A stretch of DNA of 64,000 nucleotides from an uncultured Bacteroidota bacterium. Lineage in GTDB: Bacteria > Bacteroidota > Bacteroidia > Chitinophagales > Chitinophagaceae. Both the position numbers and the translations under genes were made by a program. The stretch lies in the NCBI GenBank assembly GCA_903906365.1, contig CAIVKC010000036.1, forward strand, positions 1-64,000. The letters run 5' to 3'. This document shows positions 52,302-62,072 of the stretch, one piece after another (position 1 is the first letter of the stretch; each line of letters starts with the position of its first letter). A model generated the notes under the pieces. That model was not told the DNA's origin and ran no database searches. It saw nothing but the letters and a program-made list of their open reading frames with translations.

Positions 52302-54761
52302 TTAGTCCACGACGAGGCCCTTTTGGGAAAGGTATTCGTAGATGGCTGTCTTCACTTCGCTGGAAGTGACCGGGGCCAGGTTGAAATCCTTGTTCCAGAA
52401 CAGTATTTTCAGTTCCACGCTCTTGGAGCTGACCGTATTGACCAGTATCTCCGGGTCACGCTGCTCCATCACATTGGGGTTCTTTTTCACGATGTCCATG
52501 ATTTCGTTCACCCTGATATCCTCCAGGCTGGCCGGTTTGTCAATGGTAAAGGACAGGGCAGCGCGGACAAAATTATTGGAGAGGGTCCAGTTTACGATAT
52601 TGTGGGAGAGAATATCCCCGTTGGGTATGATCACTTCGGCACCCTCTTCGGTGAGCAGCGTGGAGGTGCGGATGCTGATTTCCTTCACCCGCCCCCTTTT
52701 ATCCCCTATGTCCACGGTATCACCTATGCGCAGCGGCCGGTCAAAAATAAGGATCACGCCGGAGACAAAATTATTGACAATGCTCTGCAGGCCCAGCCCG
52801 ATACCCACACCGAGGGCCCCCAGTATGACGGTGATGCGGTCAACGGCCAGCCCGGAGGCCGCCACCGCCAGCAGGAAGCCGGCTATCAGCAGGATCAGCC
52901 GGGTGACCATCAGGCGGGACCGCTGCCCCTTATCGTCAAAGGCTGCGTCATCGCCGGTATCACCGAAGAAGTAGGCGATGTATTTTTGCAGGAAATTGGC
53001 CAGCCAGATAATGCCCAGGAAAAGAAAAATGCCCCCCAGGGTAAAGGAAAAATTGCCGACCTGGCGGTTGGAGGAAAAGAAATCCACCAGCAGGTCATTG
53101 AGCGCGTCAAAGAGGTTGAGATTGGTGGTAAAGACGATGACCCACAGCACCAGCGCCAGCATCAGCGCAATCCGGAATATGGATTTGGAAATGGCCGTTG
53201 CATCAAAGCCTTCGGGGTATTTTTTCCGTATGCGGCTGGTCTGCACCTGCAGCATGAAGGACTCCACGATCACCTGCACAAATACGGCCAGGCTCGCGCT
53301 TTCGGCAAAAGAATAAATGGCAGTTGCGCCCAATATCTGGAACAGGGTGACCCTGCCGTAGAGGTTACAAAGCAGCGCCGCCAGGTTTAACAGGCAGTAT
53401 AGCAGGATGGAGGCTACGATCCAGCGGCTGCAGTTTTTGGCCTGCCGGATCAAAAAATAAATACCATAACCCAGCGACAGGGCATCGATCAGAAAACCGG
53501 CCCAGCGTTCCTGTACCGGGGGAAGATTCATCAGGCGCAGGATGCCGGAGCAGACAAAAAGCAACATAAAAATACACCAACCATAAAACAGGCCTGACTG
53601 AACGCGCCGCCAGAGCAAAAGGGTCATAACCACCATTTGCAGCACCTGGATGGTCTCTATATAAACGGAAGGCGCTTTCAGGTCGAAAAGCGGGGCCAGG
53701 CAGAAGATGAACACCAGGGTCGCCGCCGCCGGATAGGCATTGATGAAAGTGATGTGAAAACCATCAATGGCTGAAAGCCGGTTCCTTTTTTTCAGGGCCC
53801 TGTAATTGGACCATATCCAGCCAAAAAAAAGCAGACCTGCCAGCAGCAGCAGGTTCCGGTTGGCGGGGGTGATCGAAAAATAAAAACCTGCCAGCTGCCA
53901 CTGGCTTTCCAGGGAATCCCCTTCATCCCCCAGGGCTTCGTCCGAACCCTTCCCGGAGGCTTCCCAGAGGTAATCGGACTCCTTGCCCAGTGCCCGGGTG
54001 CCAACGGCTTTGAGTTCGTTGTCTACACGGAAAAGCAGTTCTACGATGGTGATGGAATGGGCGGAGGCCTGGGATTTTAAGGTATTGATCCGTTTGCCGT
54101 TTTCGGTAACCAGGCTGTCGACCTGCCTCCATTTGTTTTTCAGTTGCAGCAGCTGGGGCTGGAATTCATTTTTGAGCGCAGTATCCCGGAAGATCTGCAA
54201 CATGAGGGTATCTCCCCTTAAATCGGCAATTTCTTTTCTAACCTCGTCCAGGGCGGTGTCATACTGGGTGAGGTAAGCGGAATAATTATCGGTATTGCGG
54301 TCCAGTGCATCCAGCAGCGTGTTGAACATCTGGAGGTTGCGGACGTGGAAATGGGTCTGTGGCTGGTAGAGTTTTTCCTTCAGTATGCCGAGGGCAGAAT
54401 CCTCGTTGTCCAGGTTCCTGTCAATCTCCTGAAGTTTGACGAAGGAACCGGTAACCCCGGGCACATCGTTGAGCACTTCATAGACCTTGCCCAGGTCTTC
54501 AGCGTAGTCCCCGGTGGTGGGCACATTGATATTGGTAAAAAGCGTGGAATCGAATTTCCTGCGCTCCCGGCGGATGGTATCGCGGAAAAATTCCACCCTT
54601 CGGCGCTCCGTCCTGGCCAGCCCGCCACGACGGGAAGGGTGCCCGGACCGGGCCGTATCATTTCGGGCAAGGGGGGCCCTGCCTCCCGGATGGACGCTGT
54701 CCTGCGCCTTGGACTGCAGCGCGCAGCCAATCAAAAGGGAAAAAAACAGTAAATATCGCAT
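52302..54761 (-). CDS. Large MscS-family mechanosensitive channel
   Basis: 819 aa. Signal peptide (about 1-20), then a helical periplasmic domain of about 270 residues, about seven membrane helices (280-560) and a C-terminal MscS module. The pore-lining helix and beta domain are seen in LGALGVGIGLGLQSIVNNFVSG (about 653-674) and FDRPLRIGDTVDIGDKRGRVKEI. This multi-helix build is like MscK or YbdG-size channels rather than the 286 aa MscS. It releases solutes on hypo-osmotic shock. It converges with the M28 gene, with a 20-bp gap. Confidence 0.88.
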   Translation of the reverse strand: MRYLLFFSLLIGCALQSKAQDSVHPGGRAPLARNDTARSGHPSRRGGLARTERRRVEFFRDTIRRERRKFDSTLFTNINVPTTGDYAEDLGKVYEVLNDVPGVTGSFVKLQEIDRNLDNEDSALGILKEKLYQPQTHFHVRNLQMFNTLLDALDRNTDNYSAYLTQYDTALDEVRKEIADLRGDTLMLQIFRDTALKNEFQPQLLQLKNKWRQVDSLVTENGKRINTLKSQASAHSITIVELLFRVDNELKAVGTRALGKESDYLWEASGKGSDEALGDEGDSLESQWQLAGFYFSITPANRNLLLLAGLLFFGWIWSNYRALKKRNRLSAIDGFHITFINAYPAAATLVFIFCLAPLFDLKAPSVYIETIQVLQMVVMTLLLWRRVQSGLFYGWCIFMLLFVCSGILRLMNLPPVQERWAGFLIDALSLGYGIYFLIRQAKNCSRWIVASILLYCLLNLAALLCNLYGRVTLFQILGATAIYSFAESASLAVFVQVIVESFMLQVQTSRIRKKYPEGFDATAISKSIFRIALMLALVLWVIVFTTNLNLFDALNDLLVDFFSSNRQVGNFSFTLGGIFLFLGIIWLANFLQKYIAYFFGDTGDDAAFDDKGQRSRLMVTRLILLIAGFLLAVAASGLAVDRITVILGALGVGIGLGLQSIVNNFVSGVILIFDRPLRIGDTVDIGDKRGRVKEISIRTSTLLTEEGAEVIIPNGDILSHNIVNWTLSNNFVRAALSFTIDKPASLEDIRVNEIMDIVKKNPNVMEQRDPEILVNTVSSKSVELKILFWNKDFNLAPVTSSEVKTAIYEYLSQKGLVVD

Positions 54762-54875
54762 AGGCCTGCTCTAGTAAAGGTAATTGACCGCCAAAATTAC
54801 CAAAACAATGCCAGAATCCTCCCGGGCTGCCCCCCTTTCGCCCAGAGGGGCGGCGCGGATCAGGCAGAAGAAGCA

Positions 54876-55379
54876 TTATTTTTTTATATATCCGTAAAAG
54901 GAAATCATCTGCCGGTTGGTGGGTGTCACCCGCAGGGTGGTGTAGCCGCTTTCTGAAATATACATATTGAGCACAGGAATGCCCTGGACATCCTTTGGCC
55001 TGATTTCTATATCCCAACCCCCATTTTTAGCCTCCTTCATGGTATACCCAAAGCGCGTGCTGGTGAATTTGATGCCATCGTCCCCTGAACCGATCGGGAC
55101 TGTATAGGCCCTTCCAAAATAGGGCAGGTAGGAGTCCACGGTATCTGTGCGTATGGTCAGGGTGTATTCGCTGGTCAGCTGCCGGCTGGCCCCGCTAAGG
55201 GGCGTGGCGGACTGCGCTAAAAAAGTATAATGGCGGGATGCTACCAGCTCCCGGACGGCCTGCAGTTTGGCCGCCTTTTTTTCCGCTTTGGTAGGCTGTG
55301 CCTGCGCCCAGTCAGACCCTGCCACAGATAACAGCAGCAGCAGACAGACCCTCCATCCGGTAAGAGCATGTTTTTTCAT
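54876..55379 (-). CDS. DUF4251 exported protein
   Basis: 167 aa from the ATG at 55379, chosen because the signal peptide (ending about residue 28, WAQAQ) begins there; the frame runs 21 codons further. The mature part has the DUF4251 features TSEYTLTIRTDTVDSYLPYFGRAY in adjoining pieces at about 70-92 and DDGIKFTSTRF. The family is common in Bacteroidetes, periplasmic or surface-exposed, and of unknown function. Confidence 0.8.
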   Translation of the reverse strand: MKKHALTGWRVCLLLLLSVAGSDWAQAQPTKAEKKAAKLQAVRELVASRHYTFLAQSATPLSGASRQLTSEYTLTIRTDTVDSYLPYFGRAYTVPIGSGDDGIKFTSTRFGYTMKEAKNGGWDIEIRPKDVQGIPVLNMYISESGYTTLRVTPTNRQMISFYGYIKK

Positions 55380-55457
55380 GTGACGGTATTTTTTAATAAA
55401 GGGGAATCTATCCAAATATACTTCGAAAACCGGCAGGGCCACCCCAAGACAAGGTTA

Positions 55458-55493
55458 AAAAATACAGCCGGGACGGGCCCCCGGCGGGGGCTG
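55458..55493 (-). terminator. Possible terminator of the arginine operon
   Basis: Read leftward, CAGCC and GGCTG enclose a GC-rich inner hairpin (GCCCCC with GGGGGC) and are followed by TATTTTTT. It lies 17-52 bp past the argH stop. Confidence 0.55.
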
Positions 55494-55509
55494 GCGGCGG
55501 CGGGGCAGT

Positions 55510-56811
55510 TTAGCTGAATTTGGCCAGTACCCTTTGCATCTGTTCTGAGATCCGGTCGTTACAGAGATTTCCCATGCTGCCTTCATGGGTATGGTGCAGG
55601 GGCTTGCGGTAATCAAATTCAAAGGCTCCCTTTTCAATCTGGTTTCCTATTTGTTTGTAGGCCTCGCGGAAGGGGATGCCCTGGTTGACCAGTTCGTTGA
55701 CCGCTTCCACGCTGAAGAGGTATTTGTATTTTTCATCCTCCAGGATGCCCTGTTTCACTTCGACGCGGGACAGCATCAGGACCGTCATTTCCAGGCAGTC
55801 CTGAAGGGTTGACAGGGCCGGGAAAAGGATTTCCTTGGTCAGCTGCAGGTCCCGGTGGTAACCGGAGGGGAGATTGGCGGTCAGCAGGGTCAGTTCGGCC
55901 GGGATCGACTGAATCCGGTTGGATTTTGCCCGAATCAGTTCAAAGACATCCGGGTTCTTTTTATGGGGCATGATGCTGCTGCCCGTGGTCAGTTCGCTTG
56001 GAAAGGAGATGAAACCAAACTGCTGGTTTAGGTATAGGCAGCAGTCCATGGCCAGTTTGCCGATGGTGGCTGCGACGCAACCCAGGGCAGAGGCTACGAT
56101 TTTTTCGGTCTTGCCCCGGCTCATCTGAGCATAGACCGCATTATAGTGGAGGGTTTCAAAACCCAGCTCCCGGGTGGTCCGGGACCTGTCCAGGGGAAAG
56201 GAGGATCCATAGCCGGCACCACTTCCCAGGGGGTTTTTATTGGTGATATGGTAGGCGGCGGCCAGTACCTCCAGGTCATCGGTCAGGCTTTCTGCATAAG
56301 CGCCGAACCAAAGTCCAAAAGAGGAGGGCATGGCCATTTGCAGATGGGTATAGCCGGGCAGCATCCGGTCTTTGTATTGTTCGCTCAGGGAAATCAGCAG
56401 GTCAAACAGGCTTTTGGCCCGGTCCCGCACCTGCAGGATTTCGGCGCGTAAAAAAAGTTTGATGTCAACAGCCACCTGGTCGTTGCGGCTCCGTCCGCTG
56501 TGTATCTTCTTACCGGCCTCCCCGATTCGCCGCGTCAGCAGCAGCTCCACCTGGGAGTGCACGTCTTCGACATCCTTTTCAATCACAAATTTTCCTTCCC
56601 TGATTTCCTCCAGGATATGGGCCAGCTCTTTTTCAATGAGGTCCAGGTCCTCCCTCGACAGCAGGCCCACCTGCTCCAGCATCCGGGTATGGGCCATGGA
56701 TCCCTGTACGTCATAGGCCGCCAGCAGGATATCAAATTCCCGGTCCCTGCCCACCGTGAATTCCTCAATACGCTGAGAGGTCAGGGTGCTTTCCTTATTC
56801 CAGAGTTTCAT
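55510..56811 (-). CDS. argH: Argininosuccinate lyase
   Basis: 433 aa, fumarase-superfamily enzyme that splits argininosuccinate into arginine and fumarate, the last step of arginine synthesis. The signature loop GSSIMPHKKNPDVFE (about residues 275-289) carries the catalytic Ser. HSGRSRNDQVA and TPGYTHLQ-like (LPGYTHLQMA) motifs are also present. It is the promoter-distal gene of the arginine operon, 52 bp after argE'. Confidence 0.96.
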   Translation of the reverse strand: MKLWNKESTLTSQRIEEFTVGRDREFDILLAAYDVQGSMAHTRMLEQVGLLSREDLDLIEKELAHILEEIREGKFVIEKDVEDVHSQVELLLTRRIGEAGKKIHSGRSRNDQVAVDIKLFLRAEILQVRDRAKSLFDLLISLSEQYKDRMLPGYTHLQMAMPSSFGLWFGAYAESLTDDLEVLAAAYHITNKNPLGSGAGYGSSFPLDRSRTTRELGFETLHYNAVYAQMSRGKTEKIVASALGCVAATIGKLAMDCCLYLNQQFGFISFPSELTTGSSIMPHKKNPDVFELIRAKSNRIQSIPAELTLLTANLPSGYHRDLQLTKEILFPALSTLQDCLEMTVLMLSRVEVKQGILEDEKYKYLFSVEAVNELVNQGIPFREAYKQIGNQIEKGAFEFDYRKPLHHTHEGSMGNLCNDRISEQMQRVLAKFS

Positions 56812-56863
56812 GATCAGTGGTCTTTATGCCGGAGAGGACCGTTAACGGTTCCTTTCCCAGCGG

Positions 56864-57937
56864 TTAAATGAACTCATCCAACAGCTGGATGTACATGTCA
56901 ATGCCCTCTTTGATCTCGTCGATGAAAATGAATTCATCGGCCGTATGGGATCTGGCGGAATCCCCCGGGCCCATCTTCAGGGTGTGGAAGGGCATTAGCG
57001 CCTTGTCGGAAGTCGTGGGCGAGCCGTAATAACCCCTTCCCAGTGCCAGGCCGGCTCTTACCAGCGGGTGGTCCAGGGAGATGGAGGTTGATTTCATGCG
57101 CGTGGTCCTTGGCTTGAACTGACTTTTCAAATTCTGCCGCAGGGCTTCCAGTATTTCATCAAAGGTATAGAGTTCGTTGACACGGACATCTATTACAAAG
57201 CGGCAGCTGGATGGGACCACGTTGTGCTGGCGGTTTTCCGTTTCTATCACGGTAACGCTCATGCGCGACTCGCCCAGCAGGGGGCTCACTTTGGGAAACT
57301 GGTAGCTGCGTATCCAGCTGATGTCATCGAGGGCTTTATAGAGGGCGTTTTCCCCTTCGTTGCGCGCGGCGTGTCCGGCCCTTCCCTGGGCCGTGCAGTC
57401 GATGACCATCAGGCCGCGCTCTGCCACGGCCATTTCCAGCCGGGTGGGTTCGCCCACAATGCCAAAATCTATCTGGCCCAGGAAGGGCAGCACCAGTTCG
57501 ATGCCGTTCACTCCGCTGATCTCTTCTTCGGCGCTGGCAGCAAAGACCACATTGTGATTGAGGTTCTCCTGGTCGTAAAAATGCAGGAAAGTGGCAATCA
57601 GGCTGACCAGGCAACCGCCGGCGTCATTGCTGCCGAGCCCGTAGAGCTTCCCATCCTTCACGGTGGGCGTAAAAGGATCCAGGGTATACCCTTTATTGGG
57701 ACGGACCGTATCATGGTGCGAATTCAGCAGAATGCTTTGCTTTTCGGGGTCGTAGTGCCGGTTTTTGGCGTAGACATTATTGCCTACCCGCCTGCAGGGA
57801 ATATGGTGCTTCTCGAAGAACTGGACAATGAGTTCAGCCGTATCGTTTTCTTCCTTGGAATAGGAAGGGGTGCTGATCAGTTGCTTTAACAGGCCGATGG
57901 CCTGTTCCTGCAGGGTGTTTATGTTTTCAATGTGCAT
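56864..57937 (-). CDS. M20 deacylase, acetyl-/succinyl-citrulline or -ornithine deacylase
   Basis: 357 aa. Zinc ligands of M20 enzymes are visible: LLNSHHDTVRP (His, Asp), GLGSNDAGG (Asp), AASAEEEISG (Glu-Glu) and VGEPT (Glu/Asp region), with the distal His in the GPGDSARSHTADEF block. The start at 57937 is chosen over one ten codons upstream because homology begins there. In the Bacteroidetes pathway it should remove the acyl group from N-acyl-citrulline after ArgF', before argG acts. Whether the acyl group is acetyl or succinyl is open. Confidence 0.88.
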   Translation of the reverse strand: MHIENINTLQEQAIGLLKQLISTPSYSKEENDTAELIVQFFEKHHIPCRRVGNNVYAKNRHYDPEKQSILLNSHHDTVRPNKGYTLDPFTPTVKDGKLYGLGSNDAGGCLVSLIATFLHFYDQENLNHNVVFAASAEEEISGVNGIELVLPFLGQIDFGIVGEPTRLEMAVAERGLMVIDCTAQGRAGHAARNEGENALYKALDDISWIRSYQFPKVSPLLGESRMSVTVIETENRQHNVVPSSCRFVIDVRVNELYTFDEILEALRQNLKSQFKPRTTRMKSTSISLDHPLVRAGLALGRGYYGSPTTSDKALMPFHTLKMGPGDSARSHTADEFIFIDEIKEGIDMYIQLLDEFI

Positions 57938-58010
57938 GTTCAATTTGGTTGGTTTGACGGTGATCAATGTGTCATCACTGTGCCTGGCTGTTTTATAAAA
58001 GGCATCCTGC

Positions 58011-58799
58011 TTATTCTTCCAGCGTAATAAGGGTCCCTGAGGTGCCGCCTACCAGGTTCTCCAGGTCTTCGGCCCTGCCGATCCTGACCTGTTTTACGCC
58101 ACTTTTTAGTGCTTCAAAGGCATTATCGAGTTTGGGGATCATGCCGGCAAAGATCTTTTGGTGGCCCTTCAGGCTTTCATAGCGCAGCGGGCTGATCCTG
58201 CTGATACAGGTGGATTCATCAGCGGCATCCTCGAGTACTCCCGCTTTTTCAAAACAGTAGATCAGCCTGGTTGCGTAGGCGGGGCTCATGGCCCTGGCAA
58301 TTTCCTGGGCAATCGTATCGGCGTTGGTATTGAGCAGCTGACCCCGGCCGTCATGGGTTATGGGCGCCACCACCAGGGTGTCCGATTGCGCGAGCAGGTG
58401 CTCAAACACCGGCCGGCTGACCAGGTCCACGTCCCCCACCATTCCATAGTCTGTAGTGGCATGGACCCGGCGGTGCGCAAGGATCGCGTTTCCATCCGCC
58501 CCGCAAAGCCCCATTGCATTGCATCCGGCGGCCTGCAGCTTTGCCACGATGACCTTGTTGATAAGGCCGGCATAGACCATGGTCACCACTTTGAGGGTCT
58601 CGCCATCCGTTATCCTGCGTCCCTCTTCCATCTGCTGGGCAATACCCAGCTTTCCTGCGAGGGTGGTCGCCAGTTTCCCGCCACCGTGCACCAGGATTTT
58701 ATGTCCCCGGATGCGTCCGAAGGCCTCCAGAAAAGTGCCCAGCTTGGGCTCGTCATCTATGACATTTCCTCCGATCTTGACAACAAAGAGGGGTTCCAT
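58011..58799 (-). CDS. argB: Acetylglutamate kinase (or N-acylglutamate kinase)
   Basis: 262 aa amino-acid kinase. VKIGGNVID (about residues 6-14), LVHGGGKLAT (about 36-45) and NTNADTIAQEIA (about 158-169) are the ATP and substrate contacts. It phosphorylates N-acylglutamate, the second step of arginine synthesis. No N-terminal helix of the arginine-inhibited hexameric type is present, so feedback inhibition may be weak or absent. It lies 4 bp after argF'. Confidence 0.94.
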   Translation of the reverse strand: MEPLFVVKIGGNVIDDEPKLGTFLEAFGRIRGHKILVHGGGKLATTLAGKLGIAQQMEEGRRITDGETLKVVTMVYAGLINKVIVAKLQAAGCNAMGLCGADGNAILAHRRVHATTDYGMVGDVDLVSRPVFEHLLAQSDTLVVAPITHDGRGQLLNTNADTIAQEIARAMSPAYATRLIYCFEKAGVLEDAADESTCISRISPLRYESLKGHQKIFAGMIPKLDNAFEALKSGVKQVRIGRAEDLENLVGGTSGTLITLEE

Positions 58800-58803
58800 G
58801 GTT

Positions 58804-59778
58804 TCAGGGGTTTGTATGGAGTATTTCTGAGAGAACAGCCTGGGCTGCCCACACCCTGTTTGCTGCCTGTTGGGTCACGATGCTATGGGGGCTGTCCAGC
58901 ACCTCGTCGCTCAACTCCACGTTTCGTCTTACCGGCAGGCAATGCATGATGCGTCCCTGGCGCGTGGCCTTCAGTTTTTCGCCGGTCAGCATCCATTCTG
59001 CGTCATAACAATAGATCTTTCCGTAATCCTGGTAGGTGCTCCAGTTTTTTACGTAAACAAAGTCGGCATCTTTAAGCGCTGCGTCCTGGTCATGGGTTAT
59101 ATGGGCACCACGGGTAAACCGCTCATCGAGTTCATAGTCCTCCGGGTGGGTGATCACAAATTCGGCCTTTCCCCAGGCATTGACCCACTGGGAAAAACTG
59201 TTGGCGACACATTGGGGAAGGGGCTTTACATGCGGGGCCCAGGTCAGAACAATCTTCGGCGCTCTGCCCTGAAATGCGGAGGCCTCCGCGCTCATGCATT
59301 CGGTGATGGTGACAAGGTCTGTGAGTGACTGCAGCGGATGCAGGGTCGCGCTTTCCAGGCTCACCACCGGGATGCCGGCATATTTGATAAACTGGTTGAT
59401 ATATAGTTCGCTGTAATCGTCCTGCTTGTTCTTAAGGGAAGGAAAGGTCCGCAGGCAGAGTATGTCAAAATACCTGCCCAGGATGGGGGCGGCGTCCTTG
59501 ACATGTTCCACGGTGGAGCCGCTCATGATGGCCTCCTCTTCGAATTCCAGCTGCCAGCCATCCTTGTCTACGTTGAAGACGATGGCTTCCAGGCCCAGGT
59601 TCTGCGCAGCCACCTGGGTGGAAAGACGGGTACGCATGCTTGGATTGAGGAAAAGCATACCCACCCGGCGGTGCTGGGCAAGCGAAAGGTCTTTGAAGGG
59701 ATGTGCCTTGTAATCCAGCGCAATGTTGACCAGCCGGTCAATGTCTCCCGCATCCTGTACTGAAATAAAATTTCTCAT
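58804..59778 (-). CDS. argF': N-acetyl/N-succinyl-ornithine carbamoyltransferase
   Basis: 324 aa. Transfers carbamoyl to N-acyl-ornithine to give N-acyl-citrulline. The carbamoyl-phosphate loop is FLNPSMRTRLS (about 43-53), and the ornithine-side motif is HCLPVRRN (about 288-295), matching the Bacteroides/Xanthomonas branch rather than ordinary OTCase. Residue 90, in GSTVEHV, is Val. From memory this position is Glu92 in the Xanthomonas acetyl-ornithine enzyme and Pro90 in the B. fragilis succinyl-ornithine enzyme, and Glu92Val was reported to shift toward succinyl-ornithine. The substrate is therefore uncertain. Between argD and argB. Confidence 0.9.
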   Translation of the reverse strand: MRNFISVQDAGDIDRLVNIALDYKAHPFKDLSLAQHRRVGMLFLNPSMRTRLSTQVAAQNLGLEAIVFNVDKDGWQLEFEEEAIMSGSTVEHVKDAAPILGRYFDILCLRTFPSLKNKQDDYSELYINQFIKYAGIPVVSLESATLHPLQSLTDLVTITECMSAEASAFQGRAPKIVLTWAPHVKPLPQCVANSFSQWVNAWGKAEFVITHPEDYELDERFTRGAHITHDQDAALKDADFVYVKNWSTYQDYGKIYCYDAEWMLTGEKLKATRQGRIMHCLPVRRNVELSDEVLDSPHSIVTQQAANRVWAAQAVLSEILHTNP

Positions 59779-59781
59779 GTT

Positions 59782-60942
59782 TTAATGGACGTTGTTTAAT
59801 GAAGGCGCCAGCAGCTGGATTTGTTCCCGGACCGATTCCAAAAATTCGTCGGCCTCTTTTTTGCGCAGCGCCAGTGAAGGTAGCAAACGGATGACATTTG
59901 GCTTGGCTTCTCCGGTGAACACCCTGCTGCCGGACAATAAATTTTTGCGAAGATCCTTGAGTTCGGGGGAGACTTCAAAGCCGATCATCAGCCCCCGGCC
60001 CCTGACTTGCTGGATCTGTGGCATGTCCCGGAGTGATTCCCGTATATAGGTGCCCACCTGGGCTGCATTCTCAAGCAGATTTTCCGCTTCGATGACCTCC
60101 AGCACCGCCAGCGCCGCGGCGCAGGCCAGGTGGTTACCCCCAAAAGTGGTCCCCAGCATGCCGTGTTTGGGACGGATATGGGGAGCTATCAGGATGGCGG
60201 CCACGGGAAACCCGTTGCCCATGCCCTTGGCCATGGTATAGATATCGGCCTGTACACCGGCATGATCGTGGCTGAAAAACTGCCCGGTTCGGCCATAACC
60301 GCATTGTACGCTGTCTGCAATGAAAAGGGCATTATGGCTTGTACAGAGACTCCTGATTTTTTGCAGGAAAGTATCCGAGGCTTCATGGATACCCCCCACG
60401 CCCTGGATGCCTTCTATGATGACAGAAGATATCTCCCCGCCCATGCTGTCAAAGCAGGCTTCCAGCGCTTGTTCATCGTTGAAGGGCAGGAAGATGACCT
60501 GGTCATTGCGGTTGACCGGCGCCACGATGGCCGGGTTATCGGTAACGGCCACCGCCAGGGAGGTTCTCCCGTGGAAAGACCTGGAAAAGGATATGATCTT
60601 GCTGCGGCCATTGAAAAAAGAAGCCAGTTTCAGGGCATTCTCATTGGCTTCCGCGCCGGAATTGCATAAAAACAGCTGGTAATCGGGTTTTCCCGATATC
60701 CGGCCCAGCTTTTCTGCCAGCTCCTCCTGCAGGGGAATGCGAATGGAATTGGAATAAAAACCCACTTTGTTCAGCTGGTCGGTGATTCGTTTCACATAAT
60801 GTGGATGGGTATGGCCGATGGAAATAACGGCATGGCCGCCGTACATGTCCAGGTACTGCTGCCCGTTTTCATCCCACACATAGGAGCCTTTGGCTTTTAC
60901 AATCGCGATTGGCTGGATCGGGTATACATCGAATAATTTCAT
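59782..60942 (-). CDS. argD: N-acyl-ornithine aminotransferase
   Basis: 386 aa from ATG 60942 (an alternative in-frame ATG lies at 60951). Class-III PLP aminotransferase. The YGGHAVISIGHTHP segment (about residues 35-48), the FHGRTSLA motif and the Schiff-base Lys in IYTMAKGMGNGFP are canonical. It makes N-acyl-ornithine from the semialdehyde with glutamate. Follows argC in the operon. Confidence 0.94.
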   Translation of the reverse strand: MKLFDVYPIQPIAIVKAKGSYVWDENGQQYLDMYGGHAVISIGHTHPHYVKRITDQLNKVGFYSNSIRIPLQEELAEKLGRISGKPDYQLFLCNSGAEANENALKLASFFNGRSKIISFSRSFHGRTSLAVAVTDNPAIVAPVNRNDQVIFLPFNDEQALEACFDSMGGEISSVIIEGIQGVGGIHEASDTFLQKIRSLCTSHNALFIADSVQCGYGRTGQFFSHDHAGVQADIYTMAKGMGNGFPVAAILIAPHIRPKHGMLGTTFGGNHLACAAALAVLEVIEAENLLENAAQVGTYIRESLRDMPQIQQVRGRGLMIGFEVSPELKDLRKNLLSGSRVFTGEAKPNVIRLLPSLALRKKEADEFLESVREQIQLLAPSLNNVH

Positions 60943-61085
60943 GGTATCCATTTTTTTGGGGGCCGCTGCCGCCCGTTCTCCACCGGGGAGCAGGGATCTT
61001 CAGCGGACCGGTTTGCAATGACAGGATCGGTTTATTTGGCCTGGTTCAATGATTATATAAAAGTGTGCGGGCAGTGCCCGCCACA

Positions 61086-62060
61086 CTAAAAATAGCTGGC
61101 TTTGAGCTGAAGTCCGCTTGTTTCCCCCAGGCCGAACATCAGGTTCATATTTTGTACAGCCTGTCCGGAGGCCCCTTTCAGCAGGTTATCAATGGCTGAA
61201 TGGACCACCAGCTTATGGCCGTGTTTTTCAAGCTGGATCATGCATTTGTTGGTGTTGACCACCTGTTTCATGAATATGGGATCACCCGACAGCAAACAGA
61301 AAGGGTGGTCATGGTAGAAGTCTTCAAAGAGGGCATGCAGTCCTTCTGCTGACAGGGAACAGTCAAGTTGTGAACTGATGAATATCCCACGCGGGAAATC
61401 TCCCCGCCAGGGCACAAAATGTACCTGGGGGGCCCTCAATGGCTGCAGCTGGGAAAGCGTCTGGCCTATTTCCAGCAGGTGCTGGTGGGTCAGGGTTTTG
61501 TAAGCCTGTATATTGCCCGAGCGCCAGGAAAAATGAGAGGTATGGGACAGTCCCTGCCCGGCACCGGTGGATCCGGTAATGCCGGTTGTATGCACCTCGC
61601 TGAGCAGGCCCGCCTTGGCAAGGGGCAGCAGCCCCAGCTGAATGGCAGTGGCAAAACACCCCGGGTTGGCAATGGACCTTGCCGCACCTATGGCCTCCCG
61701 GTTCAGTTCCGGCAGCCCGTAGACAAAATCCTCCCCGCCGGCGGAACCCCGGATGCGGAAGTCCTGGGAAAGATCGATGATCCTTACCCCGCTTTTTGGA
61801 GGGTTTTCCCGCAGAAACTTCACCGCTTCCCCATGCCCCAGACATAAAAACAGGACATCCGGGTCCGGGTGAAAGGTATCGCTGAACACCAGGTCGGTTT
61901 CCCCGCGCAGATCCTCATGGACCCTGTATACAGGATGGCCCGCATGACTTTTGGAATGGGCAAAGGCGATTTCAACGTCCGGATGATGCAGCAGGATGCG
62001 TATGAGTTCTCCCCCCGTATAACCGGCCGCTCCTGCGATGGCTGCTTTGATTTTAGGCAT
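61086..62060 (-). CDS. argC: N-acetyl-gamma-glutamyl-phosphate reductase
   Basis: 324 aa. Rossmann motif AGAAGYTGGELIRIL (about 10-24) and the catalytic Cys in SIANPGCFATAIQLG (about residues 141-155). Reduces N-acylglutamyl phosphate to the semialdehyde with NADPH. It follows the cupin gene by 12 bp. Confidence 0.95.
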   Translation of the reverse strand: MPKIKAAIAGAAGYTGGELIRILLHHPDVEIAFAHSKSHAGHPVYRVHEDLRGETDLVFSDTFHPDPDVLFLCLGHGEAVKFLRENPPKSGVRIIDLSQDFRIRGSAGGEDFVYGLPELNREAIGAARSIANPGCFATAIQLGLLPLAKAGLLSEVHTTGITGSTGAGQGLSHTSHFSWRSGNIQAYKTLTHQHLLEIGQTLSQLQPLRAPQVHFVPWRGDFPRGIFISSQLDCSLSAEGLHALFEDFYHDHPFCLLSGDPIFMKQVVNTNKCMIQLEKHGHKLVVHSAIDNLLKGASGQAVQNMNLMFGLGETSGLQLKASYF

Positions 62061-62072
62061 GTTTGCTGTTTT

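Noticed and set aside
52323-53390. 355-codon plus-strand frame opposite the MscS channel
   Set aside because: Low-complexity shadow rich in Gly/His/Gln; no start context, and the MscS signature is intact on the other strand.
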